A stretch of 64,000 nucleotides of DNA, taken from NCBI GenBank assembly GCA_036245525.1, contig BTPG01000004.1, positions 46,950,823-47,014,822 on the forward strand, read 5' to 3'. Both the position numbers and the translations under genes were made by a program. Origin of the DNA: Semisulcospira habei (Eukaryota > Mollusca > Gastropoda > Semisulcospiridae). This document shows, piece after piece, positions 55,701 to 62,481 of this stretch (its first letter is position 1; every line of letters begins with the position of its first letter). The notes below the pieces were generated by a model. That model was not told where the DNA came from. It made no database searches and worked only from the letters and a program-made list of their open reading frames with translations.

Positions 55701-55969
55701 ATCAGGCAACAAACGTAAACCATTAAACTGTGATAGCTTCCGCACAGGCTAGCTTATAGCATCCAGTATCAACAGTCTGGATACACTCTCGAGGCTTCCC
55801 CCCAGACCTACTTTTGTACCCCTACCTTGAATTTGTAAATGACATGTGTTGCAGAAGAATAATCCTCTAGCAGACCATTTATCTTTTGCATAAAACGTGG
55901 GAGGTCCATCCCCTCCCTATTTCCGCCAATGGACACTGTCACGAAGTATAGTTTGGGCGCAGAACTCAT
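26386..55969 (-). CDS. Unrecognised two-module protein, 217 residues, five exons (complete model)
   Basis: Exons on the minus strand: 55969-55826, 51667-51640, 45323-45117, 27276-27161 and 26544-26386, total 654 bases including the stop. Intron phases are 0, 1, 1 and 0 and agree at every junction. Residues 1-105 and 125-217 read as two copies of one alpha/beta module. Copy one has KLYFVTVSI, then a helix (PRFMQKINGLLEDY), then HVIYKFKV. Copy two has NLYWWSFELEHTG, then STEEFLQAYKREAEF, then IELFKVVAERK, then LDQLSFQLPIM. They are joined by a Pro-rich linker (SSPPRPLPKE). A ferredoxin-like or Dabb-like fold is an inference from this strand-helix-strand pattern. No signal peptide, transmembrane segment or catalytic motif is obvious. 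An in-frame ATG at 56053 would add 28 residues that are rich in basic residues. I do not recognise the family. Confidence 0.8.
27161..27276 (-). CDS. Exon 4 of the two-module gene
   Basis: 116 bases between ATTGTTGTAG| and AAG|GTAAAC. It encodes KSTEEFLQAYKREAEFIMAA through LFKVVAERK, the first helix and second strand of module two. A SINE-X copy ends 10 nt upstream of its 3' splice site. Confidence 0.75.
27287..27706 (-). mobile_element. SINE-X copy 4 with 13-bp target duplication, next to a host splice acceptor
   Basis: Body 27300-27693, flanked by GCAAACAATATGA at 27287-27299 and 27694-27706. Read in the direction of the host gene (minus), the SINE's (CAAT)n tail is followed by one target copy and then ATTGTTGTAG, the 3' splice site of exon 4. 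The SINE therefore displaced the original upstream intron sequence at position -10 to -23. Confidence 0.9.
27895..28690. repeat. Dispersed repeat Z, tandem units
   Basis: Three or more imperfect units of roughly 180-200 bp share TGACCTATT..TGATCTC..TGACC..TTGACCTTTCTGAGGGGTCATCCAAATTA, then AAAGGTATTACCATCAGG and GAAGTTGTAAATAATAT. The unit is continued at 36476 on the far side of the Tc1 element, so Tc1 inserted within this repeat. Confidence 0.65.
29033..29758 (+). pseudogene. Tc1-like transposase, N-terminal part
   Basis: Starts MPPRRSLTPVDQGRVIAWLH, then GISGQEVGRRLGVSHLVIQRL, a paired-type helix-turn-helix, then after frameshifts SRSTVCRRLREIGLA, and the first catalytic Asp in VLCTDESQFTVSF. 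It continues VDHYGGGSVMVRACFSGEG to DAVLQ. The DIRS insertion cuts it immediately before the block with the second catalytic Asp. Frameshifts around 29210-29330 and 29490 show it was already decaying or has decayed since. Confidence 0.85.
29760..29960. repeat. 3' inverted terminal repeat of DIRS copy A
   Basis: Matches the reverse complement of 35825-36002 over the block from ATTACCGATGACATGAC-like sequence through TCTACTACTAGCTCAATT to GAGACCAACCAGTC. Only the outermost about 35 bp differ between the two ends, as in other DIRS elements, and both versions are represented in the internal complementary region. Confidence 0.85.
30010..30102. other. Internal complementary region of DIRS copy A
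   Basis: Its middle, TGAATTTGTTTCCTC (centred on 30063), is the reverse complement of the element's two ends joined through AAAT: right end GAGGAAAC, core AAAT, left end TCATTT. This is exactly the circle-junction template expected in the DIRS replication model. Confidence 0.85.
30145..31200 (-). pseudogene. Tyrosine recombinase of DIRS copy A
   Basis: Minus-strand blocks in order: GTAVEAIAAAPRPSAIRVYV (N-terminal DNA-binding part, near 31130), ARATTSRGSELHALRR (first catalytic Arg, near 30787), HEVRAM (the H-x-x-R box, 30411-30394), and VFARFYLGDLAGQ with the candidate nucleophilic Tyr at 30303-30301. It would integrate the circular DNA. The blocks lie in several frames, so this copy is inactive. 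Confidence 0.75.
31290..31480 (-). pseudogene. Methylase-like block of DIRS copy A
   Basis: LVPKVLLNLRRCPAALLLVA followed by PFAWI corresponds to the [PK]VL..[IL]....LLLVAP.W segment found between RNase H and recombinase in DIRS-group pol, commonly attributed to an adenine-methylase-like domain. A poly-G tract at 31256-31275 interrupts the region. Confidence 0.5.
31480..32830 (-). pseudogene. Reverse transcriptase / RNase H of DIRS copy A
   Basis: The RT catalytic box reads IYPDDPFLRR (near 32270), a Leu-to-Pro change from the usual YLDD, followed by SESSLATDKDALLHLLTHLG. RNase H follows with the DN-type strand VDYFQLQGGTRSLELGMLLY (31760-31700) and RARHIPGQLYVWTDSLSRRG (about 31660-31600). 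Frames alternate, so the enzyme is broken. Confidence 0.75.
32827..34767 (-). pseudogene. Gag-like protein of DIRS copy A
   Basis: The N-terminus (about 34770-34480) has a Cys-rich block (CLPCAGCYPDHLC). The middle is Arg/Ser/Pro-rich and includes an imperfect tandem duplication of about 290 bp (33890-34110 against 34180-34400), repeating PEDLYAG..P.SLSPA-like peptides. The C-terminus (32827-33714) has FEELRDAFSAHLQLP, then GLDLTASLVRNTLACAGFLE, then LLTQALVRRVEDAW, taken as capsid. The last 295 residues are open. Confidence 0.65.
34880..35275 (-). mobile_element. tRNA-derived SINE inside DIRS copy A, split by a second SINE
   Basis: On the minus strand the head reads GGGGAGGTAGCTTAGTGG with A-box TAGCTTAGTGGATAAG (near 35265-35240), and the B-box GGGTTCGTATCC lies at about 34961-34950. 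The boxes are some 280 bp apart because 34970-35215 was inserted between them. Without it the spacing is tRNA-like. The tail boundary toward 34770 is unclear. Confidence 0.7.
34964..35221 (+). mobile_element. Truncated SINE inserted in the SINE head, 6-bp target duplication
   Basis: The insert (34970-35215) is flanked by GATCTT at 34964-34969 and 35216-35221. Its 3' part, GTTGGGTTCAGTACGCGG..GCTTTGAGC..GATAAAGCGCC..(ATT)n, is the same tail as the SINE at 59955-60345. It is 5'-truncated, so it has lost its own promoter. Confidence 0.75.
35825..36002. repeat. 5' inverted terminal repeat of DIRS copy A
   Basis: GACTGGTTGGTCTCGTGAC ... GTCATGTCATCGGTAATG ... TTTTTGAGGAAAC, the inverted partner of 29760-29960. 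Confidence 0.85.
36003..36272 (+). pseudogene. Tc1-like transposase, C-terminal part
   Basis: Resumes with NDNARPH (second catalytic Asp), then SPDLAPIEHLWDVLG with the catalytic Glu, and ends RCIECLAANGRYTRY before a stop. A frameshift separates the NDNARPH and PIEHLWD blocks. It joins in reading order to the N-terminal part once the DIRS element is removed. Confidence 0.85.
36476..36740. repeat. Dispersed repeat Z, continuation after Tc1
   Basis: Continues the unit broken at 28690. TGACCTTGACCTTT at 36541-36554 holds overlapping AGGTCA half sites, and the stretch ends CACTTTTGCTTTGCATGTGAGCC like the other Z copies. About 36741-37020 shows nothing I can name. Confidence 0.6.
37478..38222 (-). 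pseudogene. Decayed tyrosine recombinase of DIRS copy B
   Basis: Minus-strand pieces: IRHLRYVATVDRSMDYM and LPTVRGNSSVQLLLDHAFLG (38176-37787) align in order with the recombinase of copy A (LSAYSSERTGPCYFS region). HGHERRIRQELYW (37681 downward) sits where HEVRAM lies in copy A but has lost the motif. Not functional. Confidence 0.5.
38277..41420 (-). pseudogene. Duplicated gag modules of DIRS copy B, fused to a methylase-like block
   Basis: The block SQSPVRRDA..DVP.PLSVPTRLQES and RDPAGG..AGREPAS appears at 38690-38500 and again at 40560-40310, with a diverged third copy at 41388-41190. Each is preceded by a Cys-rich stretch (CAGCASDHACNIC-like near 38960, CPGCASDHACDVC near 40780). A capsid-like block (VGLDVLARPQ...LTLAFVLRIDDS) lies at about 39450-39340. 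Next to the first module, LVLLVTPFRWNQSWTSDLLN (about 38470-38410) resembles the methylase-like block of copy A. A second gag copy thus stands where reverse transcriptase should be. Confidence 0.55.
41765..41990. repeat. Tandem duplication in the 5' region of DIRS copy B
   Basis: Two units of about 120 bp each contain GAGGTACCAAACTGCACGCC, GCAGTGCAGTAAGGAGGTAG and AAGCGCTAAGGCGAGCAAAC. No coding content is visible. Confidence 0.75.
43154..44855. other. Intron 3 sequence, no feature identified
   Basis: AT-rich sequence between DIRS copy B and the next palindrome, with no open frame, repeat or splice pair I can support. It lies within intron 3 of the five-exon gene. Confidence 0.5.
44856..44943. 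repeat. Family Q palindrome, copy 3
   Basis: TTAACCCTTTGGTCATCAG ... CACCCGTAGGGTTAC, with an internal stem CTGTCACGATGATCCCTGC / GCAAGTATCATGACAAAAAC. Confidence 0.65.
45117..45323 (-). CDS. Exon 3 of the two-module gene
   Basis: 207 bases after the acceptor TTTGCCCAG|. It encodes VQVNNVLGFERTIGGLARLG through the Pro-rich linker to YWWSFELEHT. The donor ACAG|GTTTGG is weak but keeps the phase, and the following Gly is completed by exon 4. Confidence 0.75.
46123..46425. mobile_element. TA-flanked MITE (family Y), intact copy
   Basis: About 300 bp with inverted ends TAGGGCTCGGGA and TCCCGAGCCCTA, target TA on each side, as for Tc1/mariner-type MITEs. It contains CTCAAGATGGCCACCATG near the right end. 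A second copy at 58128-59830 is split by a hAT-type element. It lies in intron 2 of the five-exon gene. The surroundings (45324-46122) hold no other feature. Confidence 0.75.
46970..47110. repeat. Near-perfect palindrome
   Basis: About 60-bp arms (46970-47030 and 47050-47110), e.g. GTGTTTAGGTGATACTGAGA facing TCAGCGTCACCTAAACAC, and GGTTTTAAAACCTTATCC facing GGATAAGGTTTTAAGACC. It resembles neither family P nor Q. Confidence 0.8.
47608..47735. repeat. Family Q palindrome, copy 4
   Basis: TTAACCTTCTGGCTGTTGG ... TACAGACAAAAGGTTAA, with arms GTAGTGGTTTTGTTGTGACA facing ATCACGACAAAACCACTATC. Confidence 0.7.
48269..48359. repeat. Family Q palindrome, copy 5
   Basis: CAACCCTTTGGCTGTAGG ... CCGACGACCAATGGGTTAA. 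A poly-G tract follows at about 48689-48707. Confidence 0.55.
48977..49170. repeat. Family P palindromic MITE, copy 10
   Basis: TTAACCCATTTAGCCCTGAG at the left, core GATGAGCTTGGCGCCAAGA, right arm ending CAATCCATCTCCTAAAAC..GGTACATAGTC. The right terminus is decayed. Confidence 0.65.
49860..50930. repeat. Dispersed repeat Z, tandem units
   Basis: Several units with GCTCATGTG..TGACCGAT starts, TTGACC..GGTCA..CAAATTAGTATGCATAG cores and ends like CACTGTTGCTTCGCACGCG. TGACCCTTGACCTTT occurs at 50846-50860. It lies in intron 2. About 50931-51639 has no named feature. Confidence 0.6.
51640..51667 (-). CDS. Exon 2 (28-nt microexon) of the two-module gene
   Basis: Bounded by TTTTTTCTATAG| and CTG|GTAAGA, both strong splice signals. 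It encodes VTGESKIVS plus the first base of a Val codon. Its length (28 = 9 codons + 1) is what is needed to join the phase-0 end of exon 1 to the phase-1 start of exon 3, which is the main support for it. Confidence 0.7.
51668..52566. other. Intron 1 sequence with a poly-C tract
   Basis: AT-rich sequence without recognisable features. It ends in a poly-C tract (52551-52566) preceded by GCAAGGTCTACCGTGCACC, which is repeated at 52657 inside the foldback element. Confidence 0.5.
53525..54685 (-). mobile_element. LINE fragment with perfect 21-bp target duplication
   Basis: Insert 53546-54664, flanked by identical 21-bp sequences (53525-53545 and 54665-54685, beginning ACTAACCTCACAC and ending ATGCAGCC). 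The undisturbed foldback left arm shows a single copy of that target. Minus-strand coding includes LLFADNAALVAHTE (RT motif C region), FTYLGCIIT, TTLLYGSESWALYR, then LRWAGHVSRMEDHRLPK. Near the 3' end is a CSHCGRTCLSRIGLRSHEQA zinc-finger-like stretch. The upstream RT and endonuclease are missing through 5' truncation. Confidence 0.9.
53763..54659 (-). pseudogene. LINE reverse transcriptase fragment
   Basis: Two minus-strand frames (54659-54246 and 54233-53763) hold the palm end, thumb and C-terminal parts of a LINE pol. The catalytic box reads FADN in place of FADD, so the second Asp is lost. A frameshift lies near 54240. Confidence 0.75.
54750..55825. other. Intron 1 sequence, no feature identified
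   Basis: AT-rich sequence with no supported exon, repeat or element. Confidence 0.45.
55826..55969 (-). CDS. Exon 1 of the two-module gene
   Basis: 144 bases, 48 codons from ATG (MSSAPKLYFVTVSIGG...) to YKFK, ending AAG|GTAGGG in phase 0. The alternative start at 56053 is in frame. The proximal ATG is preferred because the module's first strand begins right after it, but the 28-residue extension (basic, few acidic residues) could be a targeting peptide. Confidence 0.75.
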
Positions 55970-56529
55970 TTTGACTGTGTGAAATTTCTGGCGTGGAGTC
56001 CTCCCGGCAAGTGCGAGCAGATGGCGAATGACTGGTTCCTGTCCCTTAAGCAAGTAGGTAGTTCAGTTTCTAGCGTTGTATCAGTTTTTATTTTTTTGCC
56101 CTGGAGAAATATTGCTCTATCTCATAAAAGGATTGTTACTTTGAAAACGAATTTTTAAATTTTACGCTTTCTATTTAATGCATTTTAACAATATCTGCGT
56201 ATTACACTGGAGACATTCTTGAATTGCCGGTAAACACCCCCATATGCCTTCTCATCCATGTGCCATCTCATCCAAAATACGAGTCGACTCGGCAAAGTAA
56301 GGGAACAAGTTGCCCTAGCCTACTTTGTTCGCTTCGAGATAACTGTGCCATGTCTCAGCTTACTAAATGACAAATGATGTCATTGGAAATTAACCTTTCA
56401 TATGATCCTGAACGTCAACAAGCAGCATTTCATTTAAAACATGACTTGTCTAAAATGTTGTCTATAGTGAAAGCCTGAAATATAATTTCATTAACAATGA
56501 ACCTTATCATATAAAATATTGTAATTAGT

Positions 56530-56531
<2 letters not shown>

Positions 56532-56571
<40 letters not shown>

Positions 56572-56656
56572 GAGATTTGTTATGCTCTTATTTTAAACGA
56601 AGCTCTAAGCGCTGATAAAAAAAAGAAAAATAACAGATCACACACATAACAACAAG

Positions 56657-56734
<78 letters not shown>

Positions 56735-57130
56735 TGATAGTGGTGATGTATTGTACATGGCTGGGGAAATGGACTAATAAAAGGCAGTGTTGTAGAGGTG
56801 GGTTTTGAGAAGTGATTTGAAGCAGGGGAGCAATTGACAGTTATGGACATAGGCTAAGAGGCTATTTAAAGTGGCGGGGCCAAGATAGGAGAAGGCACGA
56901 CCACCACATGTTTTTCATTTGAAATTGGGAAGCCAAAATTTACATGTGTCAGAGGAAGAGCAGAGGGTGCGAGATGGAGTATACAGATGGAACAAGTCAG
57001 AGATATAGGCAGGAGAAGTCAGGTTGATAGAGTTAAAGCACACGCAGGACAGTTTGTACAGAATGCGTTTTTGTACAGGCAGCTAGTGGAGTTTCTTAAG
57101 GGCGATATAGCCCATAGGCCAGGGGATGGT
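56532..57130. repeat. Dispersed repeat with (AAT)n and (CA)n inside
   Basis: An (AAT)n run (56533-56571) leads into GAAGCTCTAAGCGCTGAT, then (CA)n (56657-56731), then GAGGTGGGTTTTGAGAAG..GATTTGAAGCAGGGGAG and AAGATAGGAGAAGGCACGAC. I recall repeats with this wording as common in marine animal genomes, but I cannot classify it. No coding capacity is seen. 56054-56531 has nothing notable. Confidence 0.45.
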
Positions 57131-57487
57131 GGGGTGAGAGTGATGCAGTCAACCTGCTTGGGCTGACTGTACCTTACACTGTTAATTATTGGCAAACTTT
57201 GTCCGAGTACAATATTCTTCATTCCCGTACAACTCTAGGGAAGTGACATATTTTGTTTATTGTTAAAAATGCCATGAGAAAACCCTCTAGGATTATGGCT
57301 AATCATTGAAGTCACACATGTCAACATTTTACAGACCTAGTCTTTAGACAGGTCTGCAGGAAGGCTAAAGTCACCCCAAGATACGAGTCAAGTCGCCAAA
57401 GTAATGGATCAAGACACCCCAAACAAGAGTCAATTCGCCTTTGTTTTCTTGCTTTTTTTTATACTGTGCATGTGATTTGCATGGAGG

Positions 57488-57525
<38 letters not shown>

Positions 57526-57655
57526 AGTTTGGGAGGAGGGAGGGGAGGACGTTGGGCTAATTTACATGTCCTGTGTGCATGTCAGTGTTTTTCTAATCTC
57601 TCATTCCAACCTTCCAACTGATCAGCTAGATTTACATGTCCCCCCCCCCCCCACC

Positions 57656-57687
<32 letters not shown>

Positions 57688-57861
57688 CCATAAACATGTC
57701 GAACTAAGCCAAAACTGTTGGGCAAGTGTGTGGTTTTGGAGGAGCAAGGGGAGAACATTAGGCTAACTTACATGTCCTGTGTACATGTCAGTGTTTCCCC
57801 CCATCCCTCATTCTTACCTTCCCGCTGATCAGCTAGATTCATATGTGCCCTCCCCTCCCCC

Positions 57862-57954
<93 letters not shown>

Positions 57955-57955
57955 G
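57488..57955. repeat. Microsatellite cluster on a duplicated segment
   Basis: (GT)n at 57494-57525, poly-C tracts around 57640-57672, and (CA)n at 57866-57952. They lie on two similar segments of about 180 bp, both with ACATGTCAGTGTTT and CTGATCAGCTAGATT (57560-57640 and 57765-57845). Confidence 0.8.
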
Positions 57956-58360
57956 TGGGACTAAGGGAAAATGCTTAGACGAGTTTACTCGTCCCGGGCG
58001 AGTTGACTGCTACTTTGGGCGAGATTTGCATAGGGCGAGTTGACCGGGACCCAAGTCTCTTTACCAGTCCACAGGGGGAGAAAACTAAAGTTACAGCAGT
58101 AGTTGTTTCCCTGACTCAGAGCGGCAATAGGGCTCGGGAAGCTGACGTCATCACGCTAGTCGTGGCGGCCATCTTGAGAGGATACTTGACTCATGCGCTC
58201 ATCAGGAAATCGATGTCAGGACAATGTAAGGAAAGTCCTGACGCACTATAAGCAATAACAGCACGTCTTGCCATCACCATAGGAAACCGCTAACCAGAAT
58301 CTGTTTTTGCTTGTTTCCAAAGAGGAAGAAACATTTTTAAAAAACGTGTTGAAACAGTAC

Positions 58361-59747
58361 TTCGCTACCAGGGTTGGAAGATTTAACAATATAACGATTT
58401 AACGATTTAACAAATTAAATTTTTGGTTAAAGAAAATTTAACGCTTTAATGTTTTTAAAAAGTTAAAGAAAATTCAACAAATTAAAAAATAAAAGTAACG
58501 ATTATCGATTTTTTTCATTAAAAATTTTGTTACTTCAGTTCGTTTTTCCGCCACGAACAAACAGGTACCTATGCACAAAGCCGGTTTGACCCAGTTGCAG
58601 CCGGTTTGAGGCGGTTTAGAGGATCTATGCCTCTGGGTGAAAAACTTAACGGATCCCCTTTGCTTGAGAAAATCATGAGCGTAGATTATCCCAGGAAGAG
58701 GCATAGATCCTCACGAGCCCCCTGCAGTTGCGAGGGCTCATGAGGATCTATGCCTCTTTCAGTTGGGTGGTTTTCGTTTCAGGAGTGAGAAGGCAGATGG
58801 CACTCGTACAGCAAAGATTGGACAGTTGAAAAACTTAACGGAGCCCCTTTGCTTGAGAAAATCACTTGCGTAGATTATCCCAGCAAGAGGCATAGATCCT
58901 CACAAGCCCCCGCAGTTGCGGGGGCTCATGAGGATCTATGCCTCTTTCAGTTTGGTGGTTTTCGTTTCAGGAGTAAAAAGTCAGATGGTACAGCAACGAT
59001 TGGACAGGTGAAAAACTTAAGAGATCTACTTTGCTTGAGCGAAACATGAGCGCAGATTATCCCAGCAAGAGGCATAGATCCTCATGAGCGGCCGCAGTTG
59101 TGGGGGCTCATGAGGATCTATGCCTCTTGCAGTTGGGTGGTTTTCGTTTCAGGAGTGAGAAGGCAGATGGTACAGCAACGATTGGACAGCACAGGTGAAA
59201 ACCTGAACGGGTGCATGCATACATTTTTAATTGTAGTAGGCATAGATCGTCATTAACCCACCAACCTCCTGCCCCCCCCCCCCCCAAGACTGCTGGGGTT
59301 CTTGAGGATCTATGGCTCTTGCAGATGAGTGGATTTGACAGCAGCGCGAAATAAGATCAAACAAACCTGAATTGTTCGATTTTTAGCCGCATGACTTTTT
59401 CTTGCGCTGTGCAGTTTTCCGAGTTTATTTTCTTTCTGTCTTCCCCCTTCTCATAACTACTGCATGTATCTGGCCAGATAGTGTTTTAGATAGTGGGTAG
59501 AGGAGGAAATCTGGTGGCTTGTCACTTTTCAACTGTATGCCACTTTTTTTGTCTGAGCTGAGCAATAAATGATCATTCATGTATTTAATGCAAATTTATT
59601 TCATTATAAAGAAAAATTAAAGAAAATGTATTTCTTTAATTTTCCAAAAAAAGTAAAGAAAATTTATTTCTTTAACCTTTTACCAAAATTTTAAAAAAGT
59701 TATTTCATTAAAGAAAAAAAGTAATGACTATCAACTCTGTTCGCTAC
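58361..59747. mobile_element. Non-autonomous hAT-type element with 8-bp target duplication
   Basis: The element spans 58369-59739, begins CAGGGTTG and ends CAACTCTG (inverted: CAGAGTTG), and is flanked by TTCGCTAC on both sides (58361-58368, 59740-59747). An 8-bp duplication with CAGRGTTG-type ends is typical of hAT transposons. The intact family Y copy has one TTCGCTAC-like site (its reverse complement GTAGCGAA, near 46199). Subterminal AT-rich repeats (AACGATTTAAC on the left, TTAAAGAAAATG on the right) flank the hairpin array. No transposase is present. Confidence 0.85.
58618..59325. repeat. Tandem hairpin array inside the hAT-type element
   Basis: Three good units of about 185 bp, each with a strong stem: GAGGCATAGATCCTCA facing TGAGGATCTATGCCTC at 58698-58756, 58887-58944 and 59069-59127. 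Each is followed by GGTGGTTTTCGTTTCAGGAG. A partial unit precedes them (near 58618) and a decayed unit with a poly-C loop follows (59237-59322). Confidence 0.85.
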
Positions 59748-59951
59748 TATCTGAAGTCTATCGTATCCTCTCAAGATGGCGGCTGCCATGCCGACACTCC
59801 TAGGCAATGCGGGGAACTCCCCAAGCCCTATATACCACCAAGGTTAGTATTCTCAAAGACAGTACATACCTGTGAGGCTCTGAGTCAGGGGCACAACTCT
59901 TCACGTGACTGCCATACTAATGTTTTCTCCCCCTGTGTACAGACTTGTCTA

Positions 59952-60345
59952 AATAATAATAATAATAATAAAAACCTAATTATATAGGCGCTTTACCCAA
60001 TTCTGCCAATCCGCTCAAAGCGCCGCGTACTGAACCCAACAAGCATGCTCACATGACACATACACTCTGAAGACAAACACAGTACAATCACGTGGTGTGA
60101 AGGGTCAGCTCAGCTACTGATCAGAAATTTTGATTGCTTGTACTTTGAAATTTTATAGTGGCCTGAAACCGGTACCACAGTGGAGGAGGAAGCGCCGGAG
60201 TACCGGAAAAAGAACCCCCGACGGTCCGCCTGAATTAACAGTGACACTTACTAGAGGAGAAAAGTCCAACGCCGGAACCCGGTATCGAACCTCGCACCTT
60301 TAGCATTGGTGGCAGCCGCCTTAACCACTGCGCCACGGACTATGC
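59952..60345 (-). mobile_element. tRNA-derived SINE
   Basis: On the minus strand, the A-box TGGCGCAGTGGTTAAGG (60335-60319) and B-box GGTTCGATACC (60291-60281) are 27 bp apart, as in a tRNA gene. A body follows with GTACGCGGCGCTTTGAGCGG-like sequence and a TATATAATTAGG..(ATT)n tail at about 59955-59975. It would be transcribed by RNA polymerase III. The tail is shared with the truncated SINE at 34970-35215. Confidence 0.8.
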
Positions 60346-60419
60346 ATGTAAAACGTTGATTCACGTGATTTCAATGATTTACCGGAATGCTAGAGGGTTT
60401 TCCTGTGCCAATTTTAACA

Positions 60420-60633
60420 TTAACTCATTCTACCCCATCACCGAAATCCTTAAATTTTGCCGTTGTCCTCTGAAGACTGCATTGCCGTGCAGGACACAGA
60501 TCGACCATGATAGTTCAAGGGTGATGCCAGAATAGCTTGGCGCCCATAGGCGCCAAGCTATTCTGGCATCACCCTTGAACTATCATGGTCGATCCTTATC
60601 TTGCTGTGGTGTGTCTGGGGTAGAATGAGTTAA
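60420..60633. repeat. Family P palindromic MITE, copy 11
   Basis: TTAACTCATTCTACCCC ... GGGGTAGAATGAGTTAA. It is the most perfect palindrome of the set: GTTCAAGGGTGATGCCAGAA faces its complement exactly, with GGCGCCCATAGGCGCC at the centre. Confidence 0.85.
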
Positions 60634-60819
60634 ACAAAATACGCCACTTTCCCTAGTTTTGTGCAAGAACGAAGAATATTACTCAAGGAAAGTTTGTCAG
60701 GTTGCCAGTTAACTCGCCCATTTACTATCTCGCCCACATACCAGTTCGCCCAATATACGAGTCGACTTGGCAAAAGCAAGGGGTCGTCGCCAATTCCATT
60801 TGCTGGCTTGTTTCTATCC

Positions 60820-60861
<42 letters not shown>

Positions 60862-62254
60862 CGTGCGTGTGCATGTGTTGTTGGGGGAGGAGTCAGTCAT
60901 TCAGTCTCTCTCTCTTTCTCTGAAACTTTATTTATCAAGGACTGAGATATCAGGCGTGCAGGCCTTTTTTCCAATCTGCCCTTGACACATCAGAGAGAAT
61001 CCGATAACGTAACTTCGGCACAAGCAGGTCAACTGCATCATCAAATGTGTTGAACTGACTGAGGGCAATGATGGAAGGATTCTAAGAATTTTATGGAAAG
61101 AACATCGCAGGACATACAAAGGAACATTCTGGTGGCAGTCTAATTCATTACTGGGCAGGGAAGAGGGTGCACCAATGGTAGGTCCATGTGGCTCTTGGAC
61201 AAAGATGTTAGGCGATTTCCCAATGCGCAAAAGGCCATTGGGCAGACGTCAGCCATCGTTGGTCCACGCACAGGAAAATTTTCTGGGGCTAGCATAGAAC
61301 GTGGTGTATTGTGCATAAAAACAACACCGAGGTAAGTTAAGACATAGATTTTGGTGAGCCCTCATGTCCTGCGTGGGCTCACAATGATCTACACATTTCT
61401 AGTTGTGTCTGTACTTTCGATTCAAGTGGGTGTTCTGCCATGGATATAAACTGTGATAAATCATTTTTTACAAGAACTGTCAAGCAGGGAAAGCAGAACA
61501 GATAAAAATAGTCCCTCACGAAGGAGGAAACCGCATGGGATGAAACCATGACTGTGGAGAGAGTTCCATCAGGTCAAAGTTTACCTAATTCCAAACTTTT
61601 TATTTTTTTCATGTGACAATGTTTATTGTCATTATGATTATATTTCAGATGTTCACTCTAAATAACTTTTTACACGTCATTTTTATTTTGTTTTTTAAAT
61701 GCTGTGTATTGACTTTCAGGGTCACATGAAAGGTCAACTTCCACTGACGTCATTTGTCATTGAGTAAGCTGAGAAATGGCATGGTTATTTCAAAGTGAAC
61801 AAAGTAGGCTACTTTGTGAGTTGACTGGGCAAGATGGCATATAGTGTATGGGTGAGTTGACCATGACGCTCTCCAATGCAGGTGTCATCTGTCATAAAGT
61901 GTGTTACCTCACTTGATGATTTACTTTACTATACAGTTTATAATTAGAGTTTTACTTGAATAAAAGGGCATATCAGCCATTCTTCTGGTTAAAATGTCCT
62001 TTGATATGGAAAATAACTGTCAGTAAATGCTGAAAATAGTTCATTTAGTTTATTAATAGAATTAAACAGTCAATTGTACATTCTGTGACCTGTATAAAAG
62101 TGTTTTCTACAATATGCAAAATAAACTTACATCAAAATGCTGCTGCCGTTTGTGTGTCTAGCAGAAGTACATAGTTTACTGTAAACTGCACATGCTGCCT
62201 GCAGTAATACATTTGTGAGTTGTCATAAGAGAGTTCCAGAGACTGACATTTGGC
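60634..62254. other. Sequence with (GT)n, no gene seen
   Basis: A (GT)n run lies at 60825-60853. The remainder has no supported exon or element. Confidence 0.45.
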
Positions 62255-62481
62255 ACATCAGCCGGTTCAAGGTGGTGCCAAAATAGCTTGCCACCAGTGA
62301 GTGCCAGGCTATTCTGGCACCACCTTTGAACTATTATTGTTGATCAATATATTGTAGTGTTTCATAACTGAACAGGTTATGCATGGGGAGGGGGGGGGGG
62401 GCGCTGCAAGGGGAGGGGGGGTGCCGCAAGGGTGGGGGGGGGGGGGGGCACAGTGAGAGGGAGGGGGGTGGGGGGGGGGGC
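62255..62481. repeat. Degenerate family P copy and G-rich tract
   Basis: A hairpin with GGTTCAAGGTGGTGCC facing GGCACCACCTTTGAAC (62265-62332) is followed by a very G-rich tract (62385-62481) of repeated GGGGGGG runs separated by CGCTGCAAG/TGCCGCAAG. Confidence 0.65.

Larger units (their letters stand above)
58128..59830. mobile_element. TA-flanked MITE (family Y), copy split by a hAT-type element
   Basis: Ends TAGGGCTCGGGA and CCCCAAGCCCTA match the copy at 46123-46425 in opposite orientation, and internal blocks (CATAGGAAACCG, GTGTTGAAACA, TTCGCTACTATCTGAAGTC) match too. The hAT-type element splits it at TTCGCTAC. Confidence 0.75.

Noticed and set aside
56638..58043. Frames rich in Cys-Val or Thr-His
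   Set aside because: Translations of (CA)n/(GT)n repeats.
58698..59127. CRISPR array
   Set aside because: The repeated units are about 185 bp with internal palindromes, lie inside a hAT-type element of a eukaryote, and have no unique spacers or cas genes.
60281..60345. Functional tRNA gene
   Set aside because: A and B boxes are present, but the sequence continues into a SINE body and tail and I could not fold a full cloverleaf.
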